The notes beneath the pieces were generated by a model that was given only the letters and a program-made list of their open reading frames with translations, was not told the DNA's origin and made no database searches. Positions 25,736-34,088 of a stretch of DNA of 46,310 nt are shown here, one piece after another. The position numbers and the translations under genes were made by a program. Each line of letters starts with the position of its first letter. The stretch's first letter is position 1. Source of the DNA: an uncultured Eubacteriales bacterium (GTDB lineage Bacteria > Bacillota > Clostridia > Oscillospirales > Acutalibacteraceae). The stretch lies in NCBI GenBank assembly GCA_934464615.1, contig CAKSKA010000014.1, positions 1-46,310 of the forward strand. The letters run 5' to 3'.

Positions 25736-26121
25736 TCCTTTCCCTCCAATGCTTCCTCCGCTTCTTCGTGGGTAAGGAAGGTATTTTTGCCGAATGATGA
25801 AAACGAAATATAGATATACTCTTTTTGGTTGCCTATCCAAGACGGAATTAAATGCGTGCAATGTACTTTCCGAGAAAGTAAGTTACAAATAAACCCTTCC
25901 ACCTTTAACGGTGTAATATTCTTATGTACAAAACTAACTTTATACACCATATCTCCCACCTTACACGGTAAATGCACCCATTCGGAACGGTCGGTAAAAT
26001 TGGAGCAACCATCCATATATGCATAATGTTCGTTGTCGAAATCGTTTGGTTCTGAGTAAGTCCATGTCGCGAAATATGTGCCTTTGCACGCCTCGTAATG
26101 CAAGCAATCTTTACAAGTCAT
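25732..26121 (-). CDS. Hypothetical Cys-containing phage protein
   Basis: A 129-residue protein with an N-terminal CKDCLHYEAC pattern (residues 3-12) and a further Cys at 39, suggesting a small zinc site, followed by a beta-rich domain with LPCKVGDMVYKV. It ends THEEAEEALEGKE, typical of small accessory phage proteins. ATGA overlaps join it to both neighbours. No function is recognised. Confidence 0.75.
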   Translation of the reverse strand: MTCKDCLHYEACKGTYFATWTYSEPNDFDNEHYAYMDGCSNFTDRSEWVHLPCKVGDMVYKVSFVHKNITPLKVEGFICNLLSRKVHCTHLIPSWIGNQKEYIYISFSSFGKNTFLTHEEAEEALEGKE

Positions 26122-26525
26122 TCTGTATCACTCCTTAACAATTCGGGGTTATCAAATACATTTCCGATAATTTCATAATTAAATGTTTTATCCATAGGAT
26201 ACTCATATCCTTTGTTATCGATAGCGCAAAACCTTGCAAATTGACTTTCGTAATTTATTCGGCAGTTCTTAAAGAAATATGCGGTTGTTTTAAAATTAAC
26301 AACATCACCCTCAAAAATCTTTTTACCATTCTTATCGGTTAAGCCTGTGTATTGTCCTACGGTATTTTCATCAACATACAAGCAATTTGCACCACGGCAA
26401 TTATATTCTTCACACTCGAATACGCTTTCTACCATAACCGTTTCGCCGTGACTATCTTTTGCGGGTGCGCCGTACACCCACTCACCGGTATCTGTTCGCT
26501 TGCCACGAAAAATTATATCTCTCAT
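26118..26525 (-). CDS. YopX family protein
   Basis: A 135-residue protein with the YopX signature: RDIIFRGKRTDTGEWVYG at the start, VGQYTGLTDKNGKKIFEGDV near 56-75 and a C-terminal EIIGNVFDNPELL. YopX proteins are beta-rich accessory proteins of Gram-positive phages with no established role. The start overlaps the upstream frame. It would be an ATGA overlap if the upstream gene had one more A in its A-run. Confidence 0.9.
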   Translation of the reverse strand: MRDIIFRGKRTDTGEWVYGAPAKDSHGETVMVESVFECEEYNCRGANCLYVDENTVGQYTGLTDKNGKKIFEGDVVNFKTTAYFFKNCRINYESQFARFCAIDNKGYEYPMDKTFNYEIIGNVFDNPELLRSDTE

Positions 26526-26937
26526 TCTTCCTCACCAACCATTTTTTTAAGAGATTGTCAATAAAATCATCTAAACCTTGTAAAGCAGTCATTTTCCCTC
26601 GTATAATTGCGATAAATTCATAATCAGGACATTCTGCGTGTTTTGACAAATGCTCGCATGCTACATTTGAATTGTTGTTGTACGCATTTTCAATTTCTTT
26701 CTTTATTTGTTTTGCAAACTCTTTGTATGCTTCGACTTTTGCAATATTTAAAGAAGCTCTTGTTAAACTCAACTCTGATAGTGCTTTTATCAATTCCCCA
26801 TTTAACCTCTTAATTTCTGCCTTTTGGCGGTTGATAAGGTCAAGCACAATATCAGTGTCATAATTACGGTTGCCATGCTTTACGCACTGTTCCAAGCGCT
26901 TTATAATTTCCTCATCAGTAAATTTCTTATCGGTCAT
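26482..26937 (-). CDS. Coiled-coil phage protein, C-terminus probably frameshifted
   Basis: A 151-residue frame. Residues 1-20 (TDKKFTDEEIIKRLEQCVKH) and a coiled coil with DLINRQKAEIKRLNGEL are typical of a widespread phage protein. The last ~17 residues (WLVRKNERYNFSWQANRYR) look wrong and overlap YopX by 44 bases. Adding one A to the run of seven at 26542-26548 changes the ending to KKMVGEEE with a stop at 26522, in a perfect ATGA overlap with YopX. A one-base deletion, slippage or a sequencing error is therefore likely. Confidence 0.75.
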   Translation of the reverse strand: MTDKKFTDEEIIKRLEQCVKHGNRNYDTDIVLDLINRQKAEIKRLNGELIKALSELSLTRASLNIAKVEAYKEFAKQIKKEIENAYNNNSNVACEHLSKHAECPDYEFIAIIRGKMTALQGLDDFIDNLLKKWLVRKNERYNFSWQANRYR

Positions 26938-26941
26938 ACAA

Positions 26942-27094
26942 TCACCCCTTTTCTACAATTTCTTCAATAATCAAATTTAATTTATGCTTTACTGCTTGAA
27001 TTTGCGACAAACTAAGCCCATATTTATTTTTCAAATGCTCTCCTAATTTGTTCATCAATTCGATATACTGAATGTCTGTAAATAACTTATTCAT
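26942..27094 (-). CDS. 50-residue helical protein
   Basis: A small reading frame (MNKLFTDIQYIELMNKLGEH, then NKYGLSLSQIQAVKHKLNLI) between two supported genes. It has an ATGA overlap with the gene at 27091 and leaves only 4 bases before the next start, so it fills the operon gap exactly. It is helical, with no recognisable domain. Confidence 0.7.
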   Translation of the reverse strand: MNKLFTDIQYIELMNKLGEHLKNKYGLSLSQIQAVKHKLNLIIEEIVEKG

Positions 27095-27420
27095 TCCTCA
27101 TCTTTCCTTTCTCCGTAACTGCAAAAATCGTCTGCATAAGGGTAAAACTCTGCGGCGTATGATGTATCTTTTTCTCCGCACATACAAATACCTTGATGAT
27201 TTTTTCTCTGTTTGTCTAAGAAATATTTACAATCCTTACAACGCACAATCTCTGCTACATCAACGGTTGGTATTCTTTCACGGTCCAACAATATTGCCTT
27301 TGCCAATATAAGCCCGTCCCGCTTTCCTTTCCGATACATTGAATTTTCAAAATTTTTAATGTCGAGAATTTCTTCCCTGAGAATTTTCGTACATAAATCA
27401 ATATCTTTATATCTGCTCAT
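27091..27420 (-). CDS. Hypothetical phage protein with C-terminal Cys motif
   Basis: A 109-residue protein. The N-terminal half is helical; the C-terminal half has VRCKDCKYF (residues ~59-67), GICMCG and DDFCSYGERK, a five-cysteine zinc-type module very common at the ends of Clostridia phage accessory proteins. GGAGGT precedes the ATG by 6 bases. The function is unknown. Confidence 0.75.
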   Translation of the reverse strand: MSRYKDIDLCTKILREEILDIKNFENSMYRKGKRDGLILAKAILLDRERIPTVDVAEIVRCKDCKYFLDKQRKNHQGICMCGEKDTSYAAEFYPYADDFCSYGERKDEE

Positions 27421-27470
27421 TCTTCTACCTCCGAATTAAGCCTTTTAATGTGATAATCATTCCAATTCAT
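27417..27470 (-). CDS. Possible 17-residue micro-ORF
   Basis: The sequence reads MNWNDYHIKRLNSEVEE and stops. It has a GAGGTGAG site seven bases upstream, overlaps the end of the preceding gene by 14 bases and stops in an ATGA overlap with the following gene. It may be a real peptide, a translational coupler or the remnant of a longer gene. Confidence 0.4.
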   Translation of the reverse strand: MNWNDYHIKRLNSEVEE

Positions 27471-27636
27471 CTTTGCTCACCTCAGTAATACAGCTTAAAC
27501 AAGCTTTGCGCATATTCATTGAATAAAACTTTTCGATAGCTTCATTTTCGCTTTCAGCCTCTACTGTGAGCTCTCCAAAATGTTCGGGGAAATTATCGCA
27601 GTAGTCGGTTTCCCATTCAATAAGAAAGTTTTTCAT
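27457..27636 (-). CDS. Hypothetical small acidic protein
   Basis: A 59-residue protein with MKNFLIEWETDYCDNFPEHF and an ELTVEAESENEAIEKFYSM helix, an alpha/beta pattern frequent in small phage proteins. AGGAG lies 8 bases before the ATG at 27636; an in-frame GTG at 27645 lies inside that site. Two cysteines near the end (ACLSC) may bind metal. The function is unknown. Confidence 0.7.
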   Translation of the reverse strand: MKNFLIEWETDYCDNFPEHFGELTVEAESENEAIEKFYSMNMRKACLSCITEVSKDELE

Positions 27637-27647
27637 AATTTGCACTC

Positions 27648-28424
27648 CTAAAAAATTATTTCTGGATTATAATTCATCCATATTTTTTCTGTCCTTTGCA
27701 AACCGAATTGTGCGGTGGTTTCTTTTTCATCTGTAAACCAGTCTTTGAGTTCTGAATTATACAGTTCATTATCATAGCCAGACAGAATAATTTTTGATTG
27801 ACTTAACTTTAAAACTGATAATAATTCAATATGTGCTTTATCGTCCATTTCGACGGCATATATGTTGTTTTTTCGAATGCTCCGCAAATAAGGCGGATCG
27901 CAATATATCAGCGTTTCCGAATCATTGTAACGGGGAATCAATTCTGTTGCATTTTTATTTTCAATTTGAGCGTTTTTCAATCGTTCGCAAATTGAAATTA
28001 TTATTTCAGGCAGATCGTTCCACATTGTTGCACATCTCGGTCCGCCAGCCTGCTGCACATTGCGCCAGCTTCTTTTGCTACTATTGCTCGTTCCAAAGGA
28101 TTGGTGATATCTAACAAGGGTTCTCCGAGCTTGTTCTATGGGATTATCTGATTTTTCGTAGCAGTCCTCAAATTCTTTACGAGCAAACGGCGTCAGGTTT
28201 ATAAGCTGTGCCAATTCCTGCGGATTTTCTCTGCAGACCTGAAACAAATTAACTATATCGCCGTCTAAATCGTTTATGGTTTCTATGTACGTAGGCGTTT
28301 TATTAAAGAAACACGCACCCGAACCGAAAAAAGGTTCTAAATAAACTTTGTGTGGTGGAAAATGTGATATTATCCAATCCGCTATCCGCCATTTTCCTCC
28401 TGGATACTTTAAAAGAGATTTCAT
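27648..28424 (-). CDS. DNA adenine methyltransferase (D12 class)
   Basis: A 258-residue protein with the D12-class order of motifs: KYPGGKWR at residues 6-13, EPFFGSG at 30-36 (S-adenosylmethionine site) and DPPY at 176-179 (catalytic). It probably methylates adenine N6 in a short site such as GATC, which may protect phage DNA or affect replication and packaging. The frame is open to 28454; the ATG at 28424 is chosen because AAGGA precedes it and the stop of the Cys-rich gene overlaps it (ATGA). No cognate nuclease is seen nearby. Confidence 0.92.
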   Translation of the reverse strand: MKSLLKYPGGKWRIADWIISHFPPHKVYLEPFFGSGACFFNKTPTYIETINDLDGDIVNLFQVCRENPQELAQLINLTPFARKEFEDCYEKSDNPIEQARRTLVRYHQSFGTSNSSKRSWRNVQQAGGPRCATMWNDLPEIIISICERLKNAQIENKNATELIPRYNDSETLIYCDPPYLRSIRKNNIYAVEMDDKAHIELLSVLKLSQSKIILSGYDNELYNSELKDWFTDEKETTAQFGLQRTEKIWMNYNPEIIF

Positions 28425-28579
28425 TTTTTTGTTTCCTTCTCTTGCAGTCCGCATTTATCAGGAAAGTTGAAACAAGGATTTTTGCATTTTTCTCTGTGGG
28501 GGCAATGCCTGCAACAACACCGTTCTCGCGTTGTGTCACAGTAAAACTGCGTGCATTTTACAATGTTTTTGTTGTTCAT
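28421..28579 (-). CDS. Cysteine-rich small protein
   Basis: A 52-residue frame with nine cysteines (residues 9, 14, 21, 22, 23, 26, 32, 36, 43) and two histidines (25, 28), likely binding one or two zinc ions. It has AAAGGAG six bases before its ATG and an ATGA overlap with the methylase gene. The zinc-binding pattern CRHCPHREKCKNPCF is typical of small Clostridia phage proteins next to DNA metabolism genes. The function is unknown. Confidence 0.72.
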   Translation of the reverse strand: MNNKNIVKCTQFYCDTTRERCCCRHCPHREKCKNPCFNFPDKCGLQEKETKK

Positions 28580-28591
28580 TCGTAACTCCTT

Positions 28592-28993
28592 TTAAAACGG
28601 CAAATCATCATCAGACGAAAGTTCCGTAAAATCGTCAGTTGAAATAGATGCACTCGCAAGCGGTTGTTGACCGGCAACTTCGGATTCCTTTTTGCTTTCT
28701 CCAAAATCTACGGTGTCGCAGAGGATTTCATATAGCGTATGCTTTTTATCATCCTTTGTTTTGTATTGGCGTGTAGTAAGAATACCGCTGATTTCTATAC
28801 GCTGTCCTTTTCTAAAATAGCGAGATACAAACTCGGCTTTGTTTTCCCAAGCAACACAAGTAAAGAAATCTGTTGTATCTTTTATTCGAGGGCGAGGAAC
28901 TGCAATTCTAAAACTGCAAACCGCTTTATTACTCGTTGACATTTTTAGTTCGGGCGTTTCTGCCATTCTGCCCGTAAGATTTATGACATTCAT
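28592..28993 (-). CDS. ssb: Single-stranded DNA-binding protein
   Basis: A 133-residue OB-fold SSB: MNVINLTGRMAETPELKMST at the start, FFTCVAWENKAEFVSRYFRK (about 43-62) and RIEISGILTTRQY. The acidic tail ends in DDDLPF, the normal C-terminal hook for partner proteins. It coats single-stranded DNA in phage replication and RecT recombination. It lies 10 bases after the sliding clamp gene. Confidence 0.95.
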   Translation of the reverse strand: MNVINLTGRMAETPELKMSTSNKAVCSFRIAVPRPRIKDTTDFFTCVAWENKAEFVSRYFRKGQRIEISGILTTRQYKTKDDKKHTLYEILCDTVDFGESKKESEVAGQQPLASASISTDDFTELSSDDDLPF

Positions 28994-29003
28994 ATTTATT
29001 TCC

Positions 29004-30065
29004 TCACATTCTCATAGGTAATACTAATTGTTTTAACTCGCCGTCAAGTAAGATAATACCTTTTTCACTGTTTTTATATAAAATGTCGATATTATCTTCG
29101 TCGGAAGCTTTTAAGCATTCAATTAAGTATCTTGGGTTAAAAGCACTTTTTACAGAGGCGTTAAAATCGTTATAAACTGTAATGGTTTCCCTAAAATCTG
29201 CTATTTCATTTTTAAGAGAAACCGAGAGTTTTCCGTCCTCAGTGCTTTCTAAAATCATTTTTGTGGCGTATTTTTCGTTAGCGCATATAACCGAACGGGC
29301 AACGCTTTCCAACAATTCTGTGCGTTTTACGGTGGCTTTTGTGTTATATCCGTCCTCTTTAAAGAACGTTGTGAAATCTATGTAATCACCTTCAAGCAAC
29401 TGTGTGTATAAGGTATATTTTTCGGTTTTGAAAGCGGCTTTTTTATTGTCGATTTCATAAAGTTTGATACTGCCGTTTAACCCAAACGAAAGAATTTTTT
29501 GTATAGTTTCTTTCGGGATAACTGCCTTTATGCTTCCGGTGTAAGGTATTTGGTTCCAAGCAAGCCTATATCCGTCACATGCAACAATATCTAATGTTTC
29601 GCCATTGCTTTGTAAAAGTATTCCATTCATCACAGGTCTTGCAGCATTGACGCCGCAAGCATATAAAACTTTTGAGATTGCGTCGGCAACGGTTTCACCA
29701 TCATAAGCAAATGCCGCAATTTGCTCGCTCAAATCCGCAATATTGCACGGTGGGAATTTATCAATTCCAAAGGTTGCGAAGGTGCTCTTACCGCGTTTAC
29801 TTTTAACACATAAACGTTTGTTTTCCTCTGTTATCTCAATCTTGCCGGAAGGTGAATTTTCTATAAGCTCTATGGCTTTCATCGGGATAACAAACGCTTC
29901 GTCTGTGTCAACAGGCAATTTTGCCGTAGCTGTCATTTCAAAATTGTTTGCTACGAGCATATTGTCTTTAAACAAAACACCGTTTACTTCGTCTGTTTTA
30001 TTGCTCGGTGTTAAGCTCTTTAACTTTTTTAGTTCTTTTGCAATTTCTGATTTTTCAATTATCAT
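29004..30065 (-). CDS. dnaN: DNA polymerase III beta sliding clamp
   Basis: A 353-residue phage version of the beta clamp with three repeated domains. The family is shown by NAARPVMNGILLQSNGETLD near residue 139, then VACDGYRLAW, and by the C-terminal LVLPMRM, which matches the hydrophobic end of DnaN that helps form the partner groove. The clamp encircles DNA and tethers proteins carrying QLxLF peptides. Phage-borne clamps are uncommon. Here two neighbouring frames end in QLSLF, supporting a phage-specific clamp network. Confidence 0.92.
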   Translation of the reverse strand: MIIEKSEIAKELKKLKSLTPSNKTDEVNGVLFKDNMLVANNFEMTATAKLPVDTDEAFVIPMKAIELIENSPSGKIEITEENKRLCVKSKRGKSTFATFGIDKFPPCNIADLSEQIAAFAYDGETVADAISKVLYACGVNAARPVMNGILLQSNGETLDIVACDGYRLAWNQIPYTGSIKAVIPKETIQKILSFGLNGSIKLYEIDNKKAAFKTEKYTLYTQLLEGDYIDFTTFFKEDGYNTKATVKRTELLESVARSVICANEKYATKMILESTEDGKLSVSLKNEIADFRETITVYNDFNASVKSAFNPRYLIECLKASDEDNIDILYKNSEKGIILLDGELKQLVLPMRM

Positions 30066-30067
30066 AA

Positions 30068-30457
30068 TTACCTCTCCAATTCAATTTTAATCTTAGGATA
30101 CTTTTCTCTTAAGCATTTGATTTTTAGCTTAAACACTTCGGTTTTTACGCCCTTAACATCCACTATCCTGTAAGTTCCGTTTGGATAAAAAACCACAAAA
30201 TCAGTAACATATTCAGTTCCTTTTTCACCGTTGTTACCCTCTGTGATAACAAATCGGGCCTGTCTGCAAAATCCGTCTATCTTGCCAGCTCTTAACAATA
30301 TTTTCAACTGACAATAATAATCCGCTTCCGCACGACTATCAAACGATATCCCGTCAACAACGGTTTTCCGTGAATTGTATTTACTCTTGGATACATTTTC
30401 AACCGGAAGTTTGATCCCTAGCTTCCTCAGGTCTTTTGCGCTCATTCTTATCGCCAT
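30068..30457 (-). CDS. DUF1064 family protein (nuclease-like)
   Basis: A 129-residue protein with the DUF1064 pattern: KYNSRKTVVDGISFDSRAEA (residues ~26-45) and a YRIVDVKGVKTEVFKLKIKC segment. The acidic residues and DxK resemble the PD-(D/E)xK core of small Holliday-junction or endonuclease-I-like enzymes. It is likely a phage DNA-processing nuclease. It overlaps the upstream radical-SAM-like gene by 59 bases, so the last ~19 residues of that protein are translated from the same DNA in another frame. Confidence 0.87.
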   Translation of the reverse strand: MAIRMSAKDLRKLGIKLPVENVSKSKYNSRKTVVDGISFDSRAEADYYCQLKILLRAGKIDGFCRQARFVITEGNNGEKGTEYVTDFVVFYPNGTYRIVDVKGVKTEVFKLKIKCLREKYPKIKIELER

Positions 30458-31433
30458 TAAATCCGATTCCTTTCAAAAAATCCGGCAAACAACCATCGCA
30501 AACGAACGCTACCGTTTTACCATTACCTTGTTTGCCTTTCTTTGTAGATATTGCAGTCATATTTGATTTTTTACCGTGCTTATGGCATTTGTAACATTCC
30601 GAACAAAGTTTTAATTCTCTTTTTTCACTCAAAACTTCTTGCTGCATTTCTTCCGGGAACTCTCGGCGCATATTTTCCTTGCCGACAACATTTATCAAGC
30701 TATCCTTCATAAACACCGGTATGTTGTGTTTATCACAATGTTTAAGTATTCTTTCAACCCATTCTATTTTAGGTCTGACCTTATTTTTTCTGTTTCCTGT
30801 TTCGGCGCCGATAATCACCCAATCAGCTGCCGCCCCTGCATCAGTTGAGAACAACCCGTCTGTAATATCTTCAAGCAAAGGCTCAACGCTTATAAAGGTT
30901 TTATGCTCTGAACTGTTAAATGTCATACATCCGTTTTTGGTTACCGAATATCCAAACCACATATTCTGATTTTTGGGCAAATATTCATTGTCGAGCAGTT
31001 CTCTATATCTATGCGGGTTTTTTGTCAAAAACAAGTATTGGTGTCGGGGCGAAGCTTGGCAAGCTGAAAAAACTTTTAATATCCATTCCACCGGTATCCA
31101 ATCGCCAAATAAATCTGCCATACTGCAAACAAAAACTTTCATACCCGTTTTAAGGCTTTCAAGTCGATTGAGCCGATATTCATGCAAGGTGGGAGTAAAT
31201 CCAAATGGAAACGCAATAGCCTTATTGTTTGCCCCTACAAATTGTTCTTTTAATGCGTATAACGGTTTTTTGCTGCCGTTTACCTTCAAACAGCGGCTAT
31301 CGCTAATATTTAGCCTGACATCGCCGCCAAAGCGTGTAGTTAATTTTCTTGCGTAGCAATACTCGCAATCGTGATAACACCCAGTTATCGGATTCCAAGT
31401 GTAATCGGTCCATTCTATTTTAGATCTATTCAT
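30399..31433 (-). CDS. Phage Gp37/Gp68 family, radical-SAM-like protein (DUF5131)
   Basis: A 344-residue protein. The N-terminus has EWTDYTWNPITGC and the cluster CYHDCEYC, cysteines at 19, 23 and 26, the Cx3CxxC pattern of radical SAM enzymes. Conserved DUF5131 blocks follow: FVCSMADLFGDWIP, YLFLTKNPHRY and WVIIGAETGN. A C-terminal four-cysteine region (LCSECYKCHKHG, later FVCDGC) is an added zinc module. The substrate is unknown; DNA/RNA-modifying or repair roles have been suggested for the family. The start is the ATG at 31433, with GGGAGG upstream. Confidence 0.9.
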   Translation of the reverse strand: MNRSKIEWTDYTWNPITGCYHDCEYCYARKLTTRFGGDVRLNISDSRCLKVNGSKKPLYALKEQFVGANNKAIAFPFGFTPTLHEYRLNRLESLKTGMKVFVCSMADLFGDWIPVEWILKVFSACQASPRHQYLFLTKNPHRYRELLDNEYLPKNQNMWFGYSVTKNGCMTFNSSEHKTFISVEPLLEDITDGLFSTDAGAAADWVIIGAETGNRKNKVRPKIEWVERILKHCDKHNIPVFMKDSLINVVGKENMRREFPEEMQQEVLSEKRELKLCSECYKCHKHGKKSNMTAISTKKGKQGNGKTVAFVCDGCLPDFLKGIGFNGDKNERKRPEEARDQTSG

Positions 31434-31612
31434 TTGTTTGCCTCCCAAAATTCCACAAAGTATTCATAAGTGCCACTTGGTTTACCTTGAGGTTTCTCTC
31501 TGCCGAGCCTTGCGGTGTAACCGGCCTTTAATAGTAATCGAGCTATTTCAATTCTTTCGCTTTCGTTAAGCGAACCGCTTTTTAAACTGTATATTCTTTG
31601 TTTTTCGGACAT
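31430..31612 (-). CDS. Hypothetical small protein
   Basis: A 60-residue protein with RIEIARLLLKAGYTARLGRE and a YEYFVEFWE end, similar to small phage proteins next to DUF5131. An ATGA overlap joins it to the radical-SAM-like gene, and it starts next to the PcfJ stop. The function is unknown. Confidence 0.72.
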   Translation of the reverse strand: MSEKQRIYSLKSGSLNESERIEIARLLLKAGYTARLGREKPQGKPSGTYEYFVEFWEANK

Positions 31613-31613
31613 A

Positions 31614-33572
31614 TTATCCTGCCTTTCTTCTTAATTGCTTTGACACCCACTCTACAAAATGCTTTGTGAAAATCCGTATTTTTCTCGGCGCATTGCAGTC
31701 GCCGTATCCGTACAACTGAAGTATTTGATACCTTATCATATCTATTTCGGCTGTGAAATATGGAATTTCGGGATTACTTGCCTTTCGAACAAAAAATATC
31801 ATTTTTTCACCTTTAATATGGTTATCATAGTAATTAGACCTTCCCACGCAATGGTTTAATGCTTGACCTTCCCGGATGAAATCAGACTTGTAATGCGGCA
31901 CCTTTATACAATACTCGTTATCGCCGTATTCCGTAAACCAATTATTGACAAGCTCAAGCGCCGCCTTACTTTTTCTATCTTTGATTTCAGTTTTAACAAG
32001 GTTGTATCTTTCAACTAATCTATCGTGTGATTTTTTTAATTCTCTCGGTCGTACAGTTCCTTTGTTTATCGGGATATCCATATCGTCACACATTCCGTAA
32101 TAATCGGCGAGCCATTGCACAGCTCTTGCTGCGGTTACATTTCCGCCGTTTGAAGCAATTTTGTTCTCCTTGTATATGTAATTTATAAGAGTTTGAAATG
32201 TCTGATGTTTTAAACAATCCTTTATGTTTTTGTATCTTGACGGCTCGATTTCAAGTGTTCTGAATTTTCTAAAAAGGCTTTCCGAAACAAATCCGGGGAT
32301 GTCCCTTATCAATCTGTGCTCCTCGACTGAAATATCCAAGCTTTTATACATAGGCAAATATTGTTTTGTTATGCCAAGTATGTCCGAAAACTTTTTCCCC
32401 TCACCGTAGTCACTTTCGTCCAGTTGGGAAGCCAGCGTCACCAACCCCAGCTTACACACATATTCGGTTTGCGGCATTTTTTTAAGGTTATTGAGCAAAC
32501 CCGCAAAATTTATTTTGTGTTGCTGATTTTTCAATACTTTTGCAAGATCAACATTGCAGTAATTATGTCCAAAAACCTCATATAAATTTTCGGTATAAAT
32601 ATAGGCGGGGTGATAACAGATTTCGTTATTCCGAGCATTGGTCCAATTCACTCCACGAAAATAACCGAGTTGTGTATAGAGATATGTAATGGGCTTTTCT
32701 TTGCCTTTGCTTTTAATGTAAAATGTATAAGCATCGTTCATAAATTCTAATCGAGGTTTTGAATTCCAATATTTGCGAGTAACATTATGCCACCTTAAAA
32801 TCAGCTGCTCCTCGTGCTTATATGCCGTGCATAGTCTTGTTTTGTCCTCGATACTATATTGATACTGTTCAGCAAACCAAACTGCCCGTGCGTTACAGAT
32901 GGGGCATTTACCGTACGATTTGTGCTTAGGAGAATAATCAATCGTGAATTGTTTTCCGCATTTACTGCAGGTGCATTTTCTTTCACGCTTTTTATTAAGT
33001 TTTGAATAGAATAAATAAACCGTTTCAAAAGCCTTATTATTACAAAAATCTTTTATGTCTTGTGTTATTTCAGGAAACCACGATTGTCTTTCGTAAAACA
33101 GTGCCTCGGCTCTGTCGGACGATCGTTGTCTTTGCGCTCTCTTTTGTTCGCTTATAAAAACATCTGCAGCGCCAACAATACCTATTGCTTTTGCAAAGCC
33201 ACGCCCTTGTTTTGAATCAATATAACAAAAACAATAGTCAATTCCCAAAAACTTTTTACATAACGCAAGTTCTTGTTCGAGAAAAAAAGCATCATTTCCT
33301 TTCTGTTCCTCTATCAGGCAGTTTGTAACATATCCCTTAGTCCACCTATTTTTTTGTGGAGCATAAAGTATGTAACTCTCTTTGTCAGAGAAAAAACGCA
33401 GTTGCAATTTGTTTCCGTTAATGCTATAATAGTCAATAACAAGAATTTTTCCGCTTTTGTGTAGTTTTTCGATTTTTGCACCGGCAATACAATTCTTATT
33501 TTTAAGTTCCTTTTTGTTTGCTTTTGGAATGGCACAAAAAGGAACTTTTTTTAATTCTTCCTTAAAAAGCAT
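31614..33572 (-). CDS. PcfJ-like protein
   Basis: A 652-residue protein of the PcfJ family, first described from the Enterococcus conjugative plasmid pCF10. A zinc module (CTCSKCGKQF then GKCPICNARAVWFAEQ) lies near residues 200-235. The C-terminal PcfJ core has EGQALNHCVGRSNYYDN and FFVRKASNPEIPYFTAEIDM, then QLYGYGDCNAP. The biochemical role is unknown, although it always sits with PcfK in replication regions. The start is the ATG at 33572 with GAGGTG upstream; a GTG at 33581 is less likely. Confidence 0.88.
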   Translation of the reverse strand: MLFKEELKKVPFCAIPKANKKELKNKNCIAGAKIEKLHKSGKILVIDYYSINGNKLQLRFFSDKESYILYAPQKNRWTKGYVTNCLIEEQKGNDAFFLEQELALCKKFLGIDYCFCYIDSKQGRGFAKAIGIVGAADVFISEQKRAQRQRSSDRAEALFYERQSWFPEITQDIKDFCNNKAFETVYLFYSKLNKKRERKCTCSKCGKQFTIDYSPKHKSYGKCPICNARAVWFAEQYQYSIEDKTRLCTAYKHEEQLILRWHNVTRKYWNSKPRLEFMNDAYTFYIKSKGKEKPITYLYTQLGYFRGVNWTNARNNEICYHPAYIYTENLYEVFGHNYCNVDLAKVLKNQQHKINFAGLLNNLKKMPQTEYVCKLGLVTLASQLDESDYGEGKKFSDILGITKQYLPMYKSLDISVEEHRLIRDIPGFVSESLFRKFRTLEIEPSRYKNIKDCLKHQTFQTLINYIYKENKIASNGGNVTAARAVQWLADYYGMCDDMDIPINKGTVRPRELKKSHDRLVERYNLVKTEIKDRKSKAALELVNNWFTEYGDNEYCIKVPHYKSDFIREGQALNHCVGRSNYYDNHIKGEKMIFFVRKASNPEIPYFTAEIDMIRYQILQLYGYGDCNAPRKIRIFTKHFVEWVSKQLRRKAG

Positions 33573-33582
33573 TTTTATCACC

Positions 33583-34074
33583 TCAAAATAACGATAATTG
33601 TATAACTTCCGCTTTTTTCTTTTCAGATTTCTTTTTGTTGATTTTTTTCTCGATTTTCTTTGGCTCTTCCTTTTTTGGTGCAGAAGTCTTTTCTTTTGGC
33701 TTGGGCGCTTCCTGATTGAGATAGTTTTCGTCGGGTTTTTCTCCTGTTATGCTAATTTGCATTATGAATTCTACCTCTGAATTCGGAAAATAAAATTTTG
33801 CAACCCTGCGATAAACCTCAATATCAGATATTGCGTTGCCGCAACCTTTCATAACTTCTTTTAAACAATCCGAAAGCGTGCGCTTCGTTCTGTAAAAGGC
33901 CTCGGCAAATGCTTTGTTATCTTCGCAAAATTTACGAAGCGTGTTTGAAACATAAGGCTTGACGGCGTTACCGTATCTATCGCCTTTATACTCTTTTATT
34001 TCATTCTCAAGCTTTTCTAAGGCGAGGGTAGTTATGTCTTTATCGGCGTCTGCTATATTTAAAATAATAGCCAT
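33583..34074 (-). CDS. PcfK-like protein ending in a sliding-clamp peptide
   Basis: A 163-residue protein of the PcfK family: TTLALEKLENEIKEYKGDRY at the N-terminus, then RTKRTLSDCLKEVMKGCGN. The C-terminal ~45 residues are a Lys/Glu/Pro-rich linker, and the chain ends exactly in QLSLF, the canonical clamp-binding peptide. The linker plus terminal peptide is the usual way a protein is tethered to DnaN, which this phage encodes 3.5 kb downstream. It starts 14 bases after the end of the interrupted methylase frame. Confidence 0.88.
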   Translation of the reverse strand: MAIILNIADADKDITTLALEKLENEIKEYKGDRYGNAVKPYVSNTLRKFCEDNKAFAEAFYRTKRTLSDCLKEVMKGCGNAISDIEVYRRVAKFYFPNSEVEFIMQISITGEKPDENYLNQEAPKPKEKTSAPKKEEPKKIEKKINKKKSEKKKAEVIQLSLF

Positions 34075-34088
34075 ATCGACACTCCTTT

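Noticed and set aside
28303..28539. 78-residue minus-strand frame upstream of the Dam gene
   Set aside because: It overlaps the start of the methylase and the Cys-rich gene in another frame, while those have ribosome binding sites and ATGA coupling.
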